Assembly (NCBI RefSeq): GCF_035998675.1
Contig: NZ_DASYHI010000020.1
Location: 682,001 to 746,000 of the forward strand
DNA: 64,000 nt
Direction of reading: 5' to 3'
Source: Telluribacter sp035998675
GTDB lineage: Bacteria; Bacteroidota; Bacteroidia; Cytophagales; Spirosomataceae
Each line of letters opens with the position of its first letter. The stretch's first letter is position 1. The notes beneath the pieces are model-generated. The model saw nothing but the letters and a program-made list of their open reading frames with translations, ran no database searches and had not been told where the DNA came from. The translations under genes and the position numbers were made by a program. Below, piece after piece: positions 8,678 to 17,297 of the stretch.

Positions 8678-8753
8678 TGCCGTTGCTTGTGTTTCTCACC
8701 AGTACCTTGCCCTTAGGTACCTTATTCGCCGGTAGCAAACCGGCACAGCCGGC
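8678..8753 (+). repeat. Double-hairpin interspersed repeat, copy A
   Basis: This is a divergent copy of the family that recurs to 20 kb. It keeps TGCCGTTGCT, GTTTCTCACCAG, TACCTTATTCGCCGGT and a second stem, GCCGGT/ACCGGC. The first stem is partly degraded. The copy follows the esterase relic and precedes the DoxX gene. Confidence 0.72.
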
Positions 8754-8792
8754 TAATAACCCATGTAACCCAAAAGACAAAACCCTCATTCT

Positions 8793-9188
8793 ATGGAAAC
8801 AAACAACAACAGGAAACAACTAATCATTGGTTGGGCATTAAGCGGATTTGTTATTCTTTTTATGTTATTCGATGCGACTATTAAGTTCTTAAAGACAGCA
8901 GAAGTCATACAAACTACGGTAAACGAACTTGGGTATACTGAAAATCATATTTTTATACACGGAATTCTAGCCCTAACGGCAACAGTACTTTATGCTATTC
9001 CAAGAACTTCTGTTTTAGGAGCAATACTTTTAACCGGGCATTTGGGTGGTGCCATTGCTTCTCATTTAAGAGTTGACAATCCACTTTTTAGCCATACTCT
9101 CTTTCCTGTATATGTTGCTATAATGATTTGGGGCGGATTATGGCTACGAAACATAAAGCTAAGACAGGTATTTCCCTTCGTTAGCTGA
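8793..9188 (+). CDS. DoxX-like membrane protein
   Basis: This 131-residue protein has four hydrophobic segments. It ends with the pattern typical of the DoxX_2 group: an LLTGHLGGAIASHLR loop, PLFSHTLFPVYVAIMIWGGLWLRN, and an early helix containing FDATIKF. Members are small inner-membrane proteins of poorly defined function, in some cases linked to respiratory or redox processes. The coding sequence is more AT-rich than neighbours such as 10751-12460, which suggests separate acquisition. Repeat copies A and B flank the gene on either side. Confidence 0.78.
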   Translation: METNNNRKQLIIGWALSGFVILFMLFDATIKFLKTAEVIQTTVNELGYTENHIFIHGILALTATVLYAIPRTSVLGAILLTGHLGGAIASHLRVDNPLFSHTLFPVYVAIMIWGGLWLRNIKLRQVFPFVS

Positions 9189-9232
9189 TGCAAAAATCAA
9201 TAACACTTAAACACAAAACCACAGCCATTTCC

Positions 9233-9309
9233 GCCATTGCCGGTGTATCTCACCAGCGACTTGACCTCGAGTACTTCATTGATCGGTTAGAACTCTGCCA
9301 AAGGCGAAA
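9233..9309 (+). repeat. Double-hairpin interspersed repeat, copy B
   Basis: The left half is well preserved (GCCATTGCCGGTG, TCTCACCAGCGAC) and so is the closing AAAGGCGAAAA. The second stem is degraded (GATCGGTTAGAACTC). Its orientation matches all other copies, and it lies 45 bp after the DoxX gene. Confidence 0.68.
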
Positions 9310-9401
9310 AAATAGCAAGCACTAACAAGCAATTCAAAAGAGCCCCGCAGCCAGGTATTTTGTCTGATCCATCGCCTAACACCACCAGCCCCTCCTCCCG
9401 G

Positions 9402-10493
9402 TCAGTGCTTTGTTTCCAGGTAGTGCTGCTTCAATAGATCCGCGCCAAAGTCGTTGCCTTTTTCGCGCAGGATGGCATGGATGTGGTTTCCGTCGTTCTG
9501 GAACCCCACGTTATCGTATTCAATCAGGAAGTCGGGGCCGTTGATGATGTAGTAGTGGGGCTTGTCGTTCTCGAAGCTACCTACCCAGGCAAAGTAAATT
9601 TTATCAATACCTGACAGCATGATTTTCTCAAAAAACTGGTGTGCCTTCTGGTGTTCAAAGTTGTGAACATACTCCTGAATCACCAGTTTCAGAAGGCTTT
9701 GCTGGGCTTCGTCCAGCTGCGCGGCCGGAATACCGTAGTAGCCGGTAATGCGCTGACTGCTTTGCGGAGTAGTAATAATATCTTTAGGTACCGCCTGTTT
9801 CAGCACGGCTACGGCTTTTTGCTTTTCCGAAAGGGAATTGATAAGCATAAATCCATAATCTTCCTCCTTACTCAGTACCCGCAATCCGGCGTACTTGGCT
9901 GATTTCACCTCGGCGGGATCGGTGCCTACGAAGTAGGGGGACATCACCACCTGATTGCCCCGGCAGGTTACGTTGAGGGCAATGTGGTGACCCCCAAAGT
10001 TTACGCCCCAGGGCTCTTGGGCCGATGGCTTACCCCACACGGAGATATAGTAGTTACCGTGCGCCCATTGGAGGTCCTGCATCCGTTTCAACGTTTGCTG
10101 ATTGATTTCTCCTTTATCAAAGGCCTGCTGGTACAGGGTATTCAGGATATCGTCCAGCTGCATGAGGCTGGTGGTTTTCAGGTACCCCTGCGAGCTCAAA
10201 AGAGAAGATAAGACCCGGTGGAATGCCATCCGGCTTTTATCGGATAGCGATCCGTATTGAATGCCGGGCCGGGGTACCAGGCCTACCGGCAGGTTGGTCC
10301 ACTTGAAGCGCAGGGAGTCGTCAAATGCGTAGGTAGTTTTGGCAAGTTCGTCGGCACTCAACGTTGCCAGGAAGCGGGACGTGGTTTCACTGGGTGATAG
10401 GTTCGGCTGGGCCTGACCAGACAGAGCTCCCCCAACCAGTATAAAAAGCCCATAGACAAGGGGCGTTTTGAAAAATGACAGACTTAGATGCAT
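9402..10493 (-). CDS. DUF3500 family secreted protein
   Basis: This 363-residue protein has an N-terminal signal sequence ending near GQAQP. The body matches DUF3500 proteins: KFKW/RFKWTNLPV with a PRPG element, MAFHRVLSSLLS, then WGVNFGGHHIALNV, the most characteristic block, and late KIYFAWVG and PDFLIEYDN segments followed by HIHAILRE. Conserved His residues (GGHH, HIH) suggest a metal site. The biochemical role is not established. The gene is transcribed opposite to its neighbours and probably alone. A small inverted repeat (10528-10535 with 10551-10558) lies upstream of its start. Confidence 0.8.
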   Translation of the reverse strand: MHLSLSFFKTPLVYGLFILVGGALSGQAQPNLSPSETTSRFLATLSADELAKTTYAFDDSLRFKWTNLPVGLVPRPGIQYGSLSDKSRMAFHRVLSSLLSSQGYLKTTSLMQLDDILNTLYQQAFDKGEINQQTLKRMQDLQWAHGNYYISVWGKPSAQEPWGVNFGGHHIALNVTCRGNQVVMSPYFVGTDPAEVKSAKYAGLRVLSKEEDYGFMLINSLSEKQKAVAVLKQAVPKDIITTPQSSQRITGYYGIPAAQLDEAQQSLLKLVIQEYVHNFEHQKAHQFFEKIMLSGIDKIYFAWVGSFENDKPHYYIINGPDFLIEYDNVGFQNDGNHIHAILREKGNDFGADLLKQHYLETKH

Positions 10494-10750
10494 GGGTAGG
10501 GTTCCGTAGATTTAGGTGAGTACACTCCTCCTGTTCAGCAGATTAGCTTCAACAGGAGCAGACGTGCAGAAAGGTAATCAATTTATGAATGCTTTATGTA
10601 GTACCATGTTCTTTTTCAATATTTTATCGGTAGCGTAGTAGGAAAAATCACTTTGTATTGGGTAGTGGCGGGTAAGACTGGTGCCGGATACCTATTTGGG
10701 TAAATATAAGATACTCTTGCTTTATGAAGCAGGTGAACTAAAAAGATAGC

Positions 10751-12460
10751 ATGAAACAACCCATTACCCTATCCCTGTTTTTCTTCCTCATCTTGGCCCA
10801 GGCCGAGGCACAAGACCTGCTGCCGGTTCCGGCTTCTTCTTTTCTGGACGAAGTACCCAAAGGAAATGTAATCACAACGGCGGCCGAACAGCGGGTGCCC
10901 TGGCTGTTTAATAACACCGGCATCCGGCTCAACTCGGCCACGAACCTGATGACGCAGGTGGCCGTGGCCGAGGAAGGCACCTATCATCTTTTTGTACGGA
11001 GCGGTGGCGACAAAGGTTCTTTCAAAGTAGCCGTAAACGATAAAGTAACGGATGCCGTGTTTGGGAATGCTCCGTGGGGCTGGAAGGAAGGCGGCCGCTT
11101 CCATTTACACAAAGGGCTGAATTACGTAAAAATTACCCGCATCAATCCGGGCGCTGTATTTGATGTACTGGTGCTAAGCAAGGCACCCACCCTGAACGAA
11201 GAAAGTGTTGTGGCGCTGCAATTACATCCGGACGTAAAGCTGCTGAAGGAGTACAATATACCCCGATCGAATGCGGTGAAATTTGGGGACGTCAACGGGG
11301 ACGGGCAAACCGACTTTCTGGTACTGGAACCCGATTTTTCGGCACATGTTTTTGACCATAGCGGCAAAGAGCTCTGGCAGTGGCAAGCGCCGGAAGAATA
11401 CAAAAAGGAGCGTTCGGAGTTTGAGGCACCCGGTGTGTTGTGGGATTTTGATGGCGATGGCAAAGCCGAAGTAGTGCACTGGCGCATGGTGGAGGGAAAG
11501 GAGTGGCTGGTCGTGGCGGATGGGGAAACCGGACGCATCAAAAAGCAAACGGGTTGGCCTACAGGGCCCCTCCCGCATGTGTACAATAACTTTCGCCTGG
11601 CCATTGCCAAACTGACGAAGGGCGCTCCCAATGAACTGGTCGTGTTTACCGATTTCGGCGGCACTATGAATATAAATGCCTACAGTGCTGATCTGAAGCC
11701 CCTGTGGATACATACCGAGCAGCGTAAGAAAGATAACCTCGGGCACTATATCTATCCGGTGGATCTGAACAACGATGGTATTGATGAAGTAGTGGTGGGT
11801 TCGTTATTGCTCGATGCTAAGGGAAAAGAGATTTGGAACCGCTTTGATCTGCTACCCGATAACCACGACCACGCCGATAGCTACAAATTTGGCGATGTGA
11901 ACGGAGATGGGAAACTGGACATCGTGACCGCCAACAGCGAAACCGGAATTTTTATTTACGAAGCCATGACGGGAAACATTATCTGGCAACAGGTAGCCGA
12001 ACATACCCAGCAAATACAGGTGGGTAATTTTTTGAAAGGGGGAACTGCCCCGCAGGTAGTAGCCGGTGGCAGGGTTTATGGCAACCGTCAGATCGGCGAA
12101 CCGTATCTTTCCAGCCAGCTCTATTGGTTCGACAACAAGGGCCATTTACTGAGTAAGTGGCCCGGACAGCCCATCAATGGCAATCCTGATTTTGTGAAAG
12201 GCGACTGGCGTGGCGATGGGAAAGAGGAACTGTTCTGGTACAAGTTCCGCCTCAATGACAGAGGCAAGGGGGAGCTTTACTTTCCCGACCCGGTCTTCCA
12301 TCAGTTTGATTTTATGGGCAAAGGCGCGGAAGAGGTGATCACCCTGAGCAACGGCCTGTTGCGGGTATACGGCAGCGCTACGGCTACCTATACCAACAAA
12401 GACCGTAAAAAAGACAAGATGTATTTAAAAAATACGGTTGTTAACCATACCCATTATTAA
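10751..12460 (+). CDS. Secreted FG-GAP/VCBS-type beta-propeller protein, possibly PL11-like
   Basis: This 569-residue protein has a signal peptide (cleavage near AEAQ, residue 21). A beta-sandwich-like N-terminal part (about 40-150) includes YHLFVRSGGDKGSF and YVKITRI. A propeller follows with repeated calcium-binding turns: DVNGDG near 180, DFDGDG near 233, DLNNDG near 338, DVNGDG near 382 and a WRGDG near 484. This layout occurs in rhamnogalacturonan lyases of family PL11 and in FG-GAP carbohydrate-binding proteins. Nearby secreted pectin-type proteins fit such a role, but no catalytic residue could be assigned. Confidence 0.72.
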   Translation: MKQPITLSLFFFLILAQAEAQDLLPVPASSFLDEVPKGNVITTAAEQRVPWLFNNTGIRLNSATNLMTQVAVAEEGTYHLFVRSGGDKGSFKVAVNDKVTDAVFGNAPWGWKEGGRFHLHKGLNYVKITRINPGAVFDVLVLSKAPTLNEESVVALQLHPDVKLLKEYNIPRSNAVKFGDVNGDGQTDFLVLEPDFSAHVFDHSGKELWQWQAPEEYKKERSEFEAPGVLWDFDGDGKAEVVHWRMVEGKEWLVVADGETGRIKKQTGWPTGPLPHVYNNFRLAIAKLTKGAPNELVVFTDFGGTMNINAYSADLKPLWIHTEQRKKDNLGHYIYPVDLNNDGIDEVVVGSLLLDAKGKEIWNRFDLLPDNHDHADSYKFGDVNGDGKLDIVTANSETGIFIYEAMTGNIIWQQVAEHTQQIQVGNFLKGGTAPQVVAGGRVYGNRQIGEPYLSSQLYWFDNKGHLLSKWPGQPINGNPDFVKGDWRGDGKEELFWYKFRLNDRGKGELYFPDPVFHQFDFMGKGAEEVITLSNGLLRVYGSATATYTNKDRKKDKMYLKNTVVNHTHY

Positions 12461-12489
12461 CCACAGACCCCAGTGAGGAAGTCCTGGCA

Positions 12490-12954
12490 CTACTGCTTTC
12501 TGACCGCACGTAAGCCGTAATGTTTTACCTGTCGTATTTTGAGCTGGTTGTCGACAATTTCTACCTTTTTCAGATCCATAAATTCGCCCTTAGCGTCGTA
12601 GAAACCAATCATACTGGAGAGCTCATTCTCATGCTTTTTCACGTCCACTTTGGGCTGATAGCCGAAGTTGGGTATATCGACGCTATCCTGTACTTCCATC
12701 ATTTTGTAGGTGACGTCCACCCGGTAGCGGAATCGCAGCGGCGTTTCGTACAGCTTTACCGTGAATTTAAATTCATTCAGATTATCAGGGTCAGGGACGG
12801 GCGCGGAGTAGGTGGCTACCGGCTCGGAATTGACGTTGGTCCGCTCCATGGGAATCGTGTCGTTCACGAAGACCCGGTTTTCGGAAGCATCTGTTTTCTT
12901 TTGGTTGCAGCCAGCCGTAAAAGCCAGCAGGGAAAGTAAAACCAGTACTCTCAT
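12490..12954 (-). CDS. Hypothetical lipoprotein
   Basis: This protein of 154 residues starts at the ATG at 12954; an upstream TTG would only add four residues. The signal sequence MRVLVLLSLLAFTAGC ends in a lipobox with the acceptor Cys at residue 16. The mature part is polar with predicted beta strands and contains TVKLYETPLRFRYRVDVTYKMM. I recognise no family. It is convergent with the propeller gene, 29 bp away, and transcribed alone. Confidence 0.65.
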   Translation of the reverse strand: MRVLVLLSLLAFTAGCNQKKTDASENRVFVNDTIPMERTNVNSEPVATYSAPVPDPDNLNEFKFTVKLYETPLRFRYRVDVTYKMMEVQDSVDIPNFGYQPKVDVKKHENELSSMIGFYDAKGEFMDLKKVEIVDNQLKIRQVKHYGLRAVRKQ

Positions 12955-13020
12955 GCGTTGGTACAAATGGGTGGTTAGAGTTTGGGGATGGATAAAGCGG
13001 GGGTAAGTTAGTTATTTTTC

Positions 13021-13097
13021 TGCCGTGGCTGGTACCTGTCACCAGCAATATATCCGCAAGTACCTCTATTGCCGGCGACAACACCGGCAAAGGCGAA
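13021..13097 (+). repeat. Double-hairpin interspersed repeat, copy C
   Basis: This copy is nearly complete: TGCCGTGGCTGG, a loop, CACCAGCAA, CCGCAAGTACCTC, then GCCGG/CCGGC and AAAGGCGAA. Its right edge abuts exactly the point where a truncated DUF2306 sequence begins (ATGGTCGG at 13098). Confidence 0.8.
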
Positions 13098-13198
13098 ATG
13101 GTCGGTTTAGCCTTTGTAGTAATAATGATCGCAGGGGAGTTATATTTACGAGTAATAGATCAAAATGGTCAAAACTGTTTAGAAAAGAGAAAATCTGA
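13098..13198 (+). pseudogene. Decayed 3' fragment of a DUF2306 gene
   Basis: The sequence reads MVGLAFVVIMIAG and, after a one-base frame shift, SKWSKLFRKEKI then stop. The intact gene at 8099-8587 has MVGIAFGVIMLAG and SKWSNLFRKDRI then stop in the same order. Only the last third or less of the gene remains. Its 5' end is cut exactly at repeat copy C, and its stop immediately precedes the esterase ATG. Confidence 0.8.
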
Positions 13199-13933
13199 AT
13201 GAAACACTACCCTTCTTTAACAGGCTCTGTTCTTGTTACCCTCTTACTTTTTCTTCTGGCTCCTGTGTTGAAGTCCATTGCTCAAACCCGGCCCAAGCCC
13301 AAAGCCAATTACCCGTACCTACTCTATCTTCCTAAGGAGTATTCAACATGTAAAGAGACGTTTCCTTTGGTTATATACCTGGGTGGTGGCTCACAAAGGG
13401 GTAACGACTTAACTAAGTTAAAGAGCTACGGAATCCCCCATTATATAGAACAGGGACAACATTATCCTTTTATTGTTGCCTCCCCCCAGTGTCCGGGCAA
13501 CAAATACTGGACAACCGAAAACTGGTTTGATTCCCTGTACCTAAACCTGACCACCAACTACCGGATTGATACTACCAGGATATATGTTACGGGTATCAGC
13601 CTTGGTGGTTATGGTACCTGGCAGGTCGCCATAGACTATCCCGAAAAGTTTGCAGCCATTGCTCCCTTATGTGGCGGCGTTAATGATAGTGATACGGCTA
13701 ACATCAGCAGGCTAAAGCAGCTTCCTGTCTGGACCTTTCATGGTAAAGCCGATAATATTATTCCCATTTCTGAAACAGAAAGGGTAGTAACCAAACTGGA
13801 AGCCCACAGGGGGAATGTCAAATTTACCCGATTAAAAGACGTAGGGCATGGCATTCAGTACTTGTATGCAGATAATACAATTTTTGATTGGCTACTAAGC
13901 CATCAAAAAAAGAACAACTCACCCAAGAAGTAA
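13199..13933 (+). CDS. Secreted alpha/beta-hydrolase (esterase/PHB-depolymerase-like)
   Basis: This 244-residue protein has an N-terminal signal anchor or peptide (hydrophobic residues 8-25, ending near SIAQT). It has a full alpha/beta-hydrolase catalytic set: Ser134 in GISLGG, Asp185 in GKADNIIP and His217 in GHGIQ. YLGGGSQRGND is the likely oxyanion-hole region. The closest groups are LpqC-type, feruloyl-esterase-type and depolymerase-like hydrolases, which act on esters outside the cytoplasm. Its ATG directly follows the stop of the DUF2306 fragment, which suggests an ancestral two-gene operon. Confidence 0.83.
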   Translation: MKHYPSLTGSVLVTLLLFLLAPVLKSIAQTRPKPKANYPYLLYLPKEYSTCKETFPLVIYLGGGSQRGNDLTKLKSYGIPHYIEQGQHYPFIVASPQCPGNKYWTTENWFDSLYLNLTTNYRIDTTRIYVTGISLGGYGTWQVAIDYPEKFAAIAPLCGGVNDSDTANISRLKQLPVWTFHGKADNIIPISETERVVTKLEAHRGNVKFTRLKDVGHGIQYLYADNTIFDWLLSHQKKNNSPKK

Positions 13934-14100
13934 GGTCTTGCTACTAGTAGGCTTTGGGGTGATGGCAATTACTGATGAAGCTATCCGGATCTTCATAGCG
14001 TTGAATTCCTACTGAACGGCCCCATTTTAGATAGAATTTAAGTGTATCCTCCTTTATACAACTAGATTCTAAGCTACTTACTCATCAAAAATACAACCCT

Positions 14101-15804
14101 ATGAATACTCCGCTCGGATTGATAACCTCATCAAGACTCCATATCACGTTGAAATGCACACTTTTATGGCTCTGTCTGGGGGCGAAGGCAGCCATGGCCC
14201 AGGGGCAGGGCGCAAGCCTATCGGAACAGTCCGCCGCCGTGATAACCTCCAATAATCAGAAAACCGAGGTAAGCAGCGATAAAAATGGGGTACTACGGGT
14301 AAATGTCTCTCCCAAAGATGCGCAAACCTTCAAGAAACGGGGCTGGGTCAGGTACAGCGACTTTGGCGCGCGGGGTGACGGTAAGACCGATGACATCGAC
14401 GCTATCGCGGCGGCCCATGCCTTTGCCAATCAGCAGGGGTTGCCGGTCAAAGCGAACGAAGGCGCTACCTACTACATCGGCGGGAAGGAACGCACCGCTG
14501 CGATCCAAACCGACACCGATTTCGGCACGGCAGCCCTTATTATCGACGATACCGAGGTGGAAAATCGGAATGCGCCCGTTTTTCTGGTCAGTTCCAGCCT
14601 GCAATCGTTTCCCTTGAAAGGAATAACCTCGCTGAAGCGGAATCAGAAAAAAATTGACGTTTCCTTATCCGGCCCCTGTCTTATTACAGTCACCGATGCT
14701 AACGTGAAGCGCTATATTCGGTATGGCTTGAACCAAAATAATGGTGCATCGCAGACGGATATTTTCATCGTGGATAAAAATGGTAAGGTGGACATGGATG
14801 CGCCGATCATCTGGGACTTCGACCAAATCACGGAAATCAGTGCGCTTCCCATCGACGAAAAGCCCCTGACGATCACCGGGGGACGGTTCACGACGATTGC
14901 CAATAAAGAAAAATCGGCCTACACGTATTATAGCCGCAATATCACGATCAAACGCTCCAATGTCCTGATCGACGGACTCGAACACCGCATTACGGGCGAA
15001 GGCGATCACGGCGCACCCTACGGCGGCTTTCTTGGTTTTCGGGACTGCGCCAACGTAACCGTCAAGAATACCCTCCTAACCGGCCACAAAACCTATAGTA
15101 CCATCGGCGCGGCCGGGAAGCCCGTCTCCATGGGTACCTACGATCTCTCTGCCACCCGCGCCCTCAATTTATCTTTCATTGACTGCCGCCAAACCAACGA
15201 CATCAACGACCGCACCTATTGGGGCATCCTGGGGTCCAGTTTCTGTAAGAATATCCTGTACGACCGCTGTACTTTTTCCCGGTTCGATGCCCACATGGGA
15301 GTGGCCAACGCCACCATCCGCAACTCAACCCTGGGACACATGGGCATCAACGCCATCGGCAGCGGGACTTTTCTCGTGGAGAACAGTACGATCCGCGGCG
15401 GTACCCTCATCAATCTACGCTCCGACTACGGCAGCACCTGGCAGGGTACTTTCGTGATCCGCAACTGCACTTTTGTGCCGTCGGGCGGCCGCCCCGTCAG
15501 CGCTTCTCTGATCGGGGGTTCCAATTCCGGTCAGCATGATTTCGGCTATACCGCCTATATGCCCGAACGAATTCTCATTGAAAACCTCAAAATTGATGAC
15601 TCCAACCACCCGGAGAATTACCAGGGCCCGGCTATTTTCGCGAATTTCAATCCCCAAATGACGGATGAGTCCTATCAGGAAAAATTCCCGTATGTCAAAA
15701 CCAAAGAAGTTATACTCAGAAATGTGACCACCGCCAGCGGTAAGCCCCTGCGCGTGAGTGATAATCAATTCATGTTCAGGAATGTAAAAGTGGAGGTTAA
15801 GTGA
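14101..15804 (+). CDS. Secreted pectate-lyase-superfamily (right-handed beta-helix) protein
   Basis: This 567-residue protein has a signal peptide (hydrophobic residues about 15-33, ending AMAQG). From about residue 80 it shows WVRYSDFGARGDGKTDD, the hallmark entry to the Pectate_lyase_3/GH28-like beta-helix fold. Repeated strand-turn units follow, with asparagine-rich stacks such as FIDCRQTNDINDR, ILYDRCTF and VENSTIRGG. No GH28 catalytic Asp trio was found, so it is more likely a lyase or binding protein than a polygalacturonase. An extracellular role on plant-type or exopolysaccharide is inferred from the fold and signal. Confidence 0.78.
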   Translation: MNTPLGLITSSRLHITLKCTLLWLCLGAKAAMAQGQGASLSEQSAAVITSNNQKTEVSSDKNGVLRVNVSPKDAQTFKKRGWVRYSDFGARGDGKTDDIDAIAAAHAFANQQGLPVKANEGATYYIGGKERTAAIQTDTDFGTAALIIDDTEVENRNAPVFLVSSSLQSFPLKGITSLKRNQKKIDVSLSGPCLITVTDANVKRYIRYGLNQNNGASQTDIFIVDKNGKVDMDAPIIWDFDQITEISALPIDEKPLTITGGRFTTIANKEKSAYTYYSRNITIKRSNVLIDGLEHRITGEGDHGAPYGGFLGFRDCANVTVKNTLLTGHKTYSTIGAAGKPVSMGTYDLSATRALNLSFIDCRQTNDINDRTYWGILGSSFCKNILYDRCTFSRFDAHMGVANATIRNSTLGHMGINAIGSGTFLVENSTIRGGTLINLRSDYGSTWQGTFVIRNCTFVPSGGRPVSASLIGGSNSGQHDFGYTAYMPERILIENLKIDDSNHPENYQGPAIFANFNPQMTDESYQEKFPYVKTKEVILRNVTTASGKPLRVSDNQFMFRNVKVEVK

Positions 15805-16038
15805 GGTGGTGTCAGGGAGTTATACTCCGCAAGTTATGTAGGCTACCCTGACTCAATTGCCAGACGATTTTCTATTTGCTGAATGGAGCCTATTCAGATG
15901 CTTTGCTTTGGCCCCTGCGGATTTCTATGATAAAATCCTCGGTGAGATCTAAGGTAGAGAACATTAGTAAGAAAACTTATTTCGTATTTTTTGATTATTT
16001 CGATTATTTTTATAGTTGAAATCAAAACCCATCAAAGT

Positions 16039-16494
16039 ATGGAATATTTAGAAAATATCACCAAACCTTCGAAAGAAGAACAGAAGGTGGCGATGGAATC
16101 CTATACTGCACTCGCGGAAGTTCTTGAAAGTCTTCATAAAGACAATCCTGAAATAGAAATTGAAGAAACAAAGGAAAAAATCAGGGTTCCCTTAAAAGCT
16201 TTAAAATTACTTGCAACCATCTTAAAAGCCACGAGCCAGGGAAAGCCAATTTCGGTAGTACCCATAGCTACCGAGATGACTACTCAGGCAGCTGCCGATT
16301 TGCTGGGTTGCTCCCGTCCTCATTTAGTGAAATTGCTCGAAGAAGGAGAAATTGAGTACACTACGATCGGGAAGCACAGAAGAGTCAAATTTGAGGATGT
16401 AATGGCTTACAAGAAAAGGATGAAGGCAAAACAGCAGGAATTGCTGATCAAACTAATGAACGCAGACGAAGAATCAGGACTCTATGATTCATAG
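16039..16494 (+). CDS. Excisionase-type HTH antitoxin
   Basis: This 151-residue protein starts at the ATG at 16039 (the longer frame needs a TTG at 15991). Residues 80-128 form a MerR/excisionase-like winged helix: TTQAAADLLGCSRPHLVKLL, then EEGEIEYTTIGKHRRVKFEDV. The N-terminal half is charged and helical. It overlaps the PIN toxin gene by 11 bases, which is a typical coupled toxin-antitoxin arrangement. It would bind DNA, repress its own operon and neutralise the PIN nuclease; that role is inferred from the pairing. Confidence 0.8.
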   Translation: MEYLENITKPSKEEQKVAMESYTALAEVLESLHKDNPEIEIEETKEKIRVPLKALKLLATILKATSQGKPISVVPIATEMTTQAAADLLGCSRPHLVKLLEEGEIEYTTIGKHRRVKFEDVMAYKKRMKAKQQELLIKLMNADEESGLYDS

Positions 16495-17047
16495 TATTCG
16501 TTTTACATGTATTCTTGATACCAATGTTATTATTCCAGTTGAGGTTCGTGATTTACTATTTTGGTTTGCTCATGATGACTTATATACTCCAAAATGGAGC
16601 AAACACATCTTTGATGAATGGGTCGATGTATTGAGAAGAAAGAATGTCAGCGAAGAAGAAATAAAGAAGCGAATTGGTTGGGCAAATCAGGCATTTCCCG
16701 ATGCAAGGGTTGAAAACTACGAAGTTCTGATTGAAGGATTAACCTTGCCAGATGAAAAAGACCGTCATGTTTTAGCCGCGGCAATCAAGACCAACGCGAA
16801 TATAATTGTGACCAATAACCTAAAGGACTTTCCAGAAGAATACCTTGCAATATTTGGATTGTCAGCGAAAAATGCAGATGACTTTTTAACCGAAACGATA
16901 GATTTGAATCAGAAGGTTGCTGTCAATTCATTTCGAAAATTAGTTATGAACAGGAAAAATCCTGATTTGGATGAATATGAAGTTTTGGACTGCCTGAGAA
17001 GAAATGGGCTGAATGATACTGCAAACTATTTACACACATTAATATAG
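16484..17047 (+). CDS. PIN-domain ribonuclease toxin
   Basis: This 187-residue protein has a PIN fold with acidic metal-binding residues: Asp12 in LDTNVIIP, Glu45 in IFDEWVDVL, Asp93 in DEKDRHVLAAA and Asp115 in NNLKDFP. Such toxins cleave RNA with Mg ions. The C-terminal 65 residues form an extra helical extension. The start at 16484 lies inside the end of the HTH antitoxin gene, so the two are translationally coupled. The pair is more AT-rich than flanking genes, consistent with a mobile stability module. Confidence 0.85.
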   Translation: MIHSIRFTCILDTNVIIPVEVRDLLFWFAHDDLYTPKWSKHIFDEWVDVLRRKNVSEEEIKKRIGWANQAFPDARVENYEVLIEGLTLPDEKDRHVLAAAIKTNANIIVTNNLKDFPEEYLAIFGLSAKNADDFLTETIDLNQKVAVNSFRKLVMNRKNPDLDEYEVLDCLRRNGLNDTANYLHTLI

Positions 17048-17052
17048 AAAAA

Positions 17053-17154
17053 GAAATCTATCGGAAACAACGGGTAGCCTTCGATTACCAGCCAAAGCCA
17101 GAAACTGCGGCTGCACAAGACGTAAACGACTACCCTTATGATACCCTTTTTTCC
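17053..17154 (+). pseudogene. Possible coding remnant adjoining a repeat copy
   Basis: After the PIN gene an open stretch reads KEIYRKQRVAFDYQP and continues to NDYPYDTLF, with host-like codon choice (many GTA, TAC and CAG codons). It has no start and runs straight into repeat copy D. It looks like a gene fragment cut by the repeat, but I do not recognise the parent protein. Confidence 0.4.
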
Positions 17155-17217
17155 TGCCGTTGCTGGTGTTTCCCATCAGCAACTTATCTGTAAGTACCTC
17201 ATTCGGCGGTGATAACT
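17155..17217 (+). repeat. Double-hairpin interspersed repeat, copy D (3' truncated)
   Basis: The left hairpin is nearly perfect: GTTGCTGGTG, a short loop, CATCAGCAAC with one G-T pair. It is followed by TTATCTGTAAGTACCTCATTCGGCGGTGATAAC. The right arm of the second hairpin is missing. Confidence 0.78.
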
Positions 17218-17297
17218 ACTATAAAAACTACCCAACAGTATAGAATAACCTGCGTAATGTTTTTTAAGTATATCTTTTATAAAGCCCCGACCTGCGT

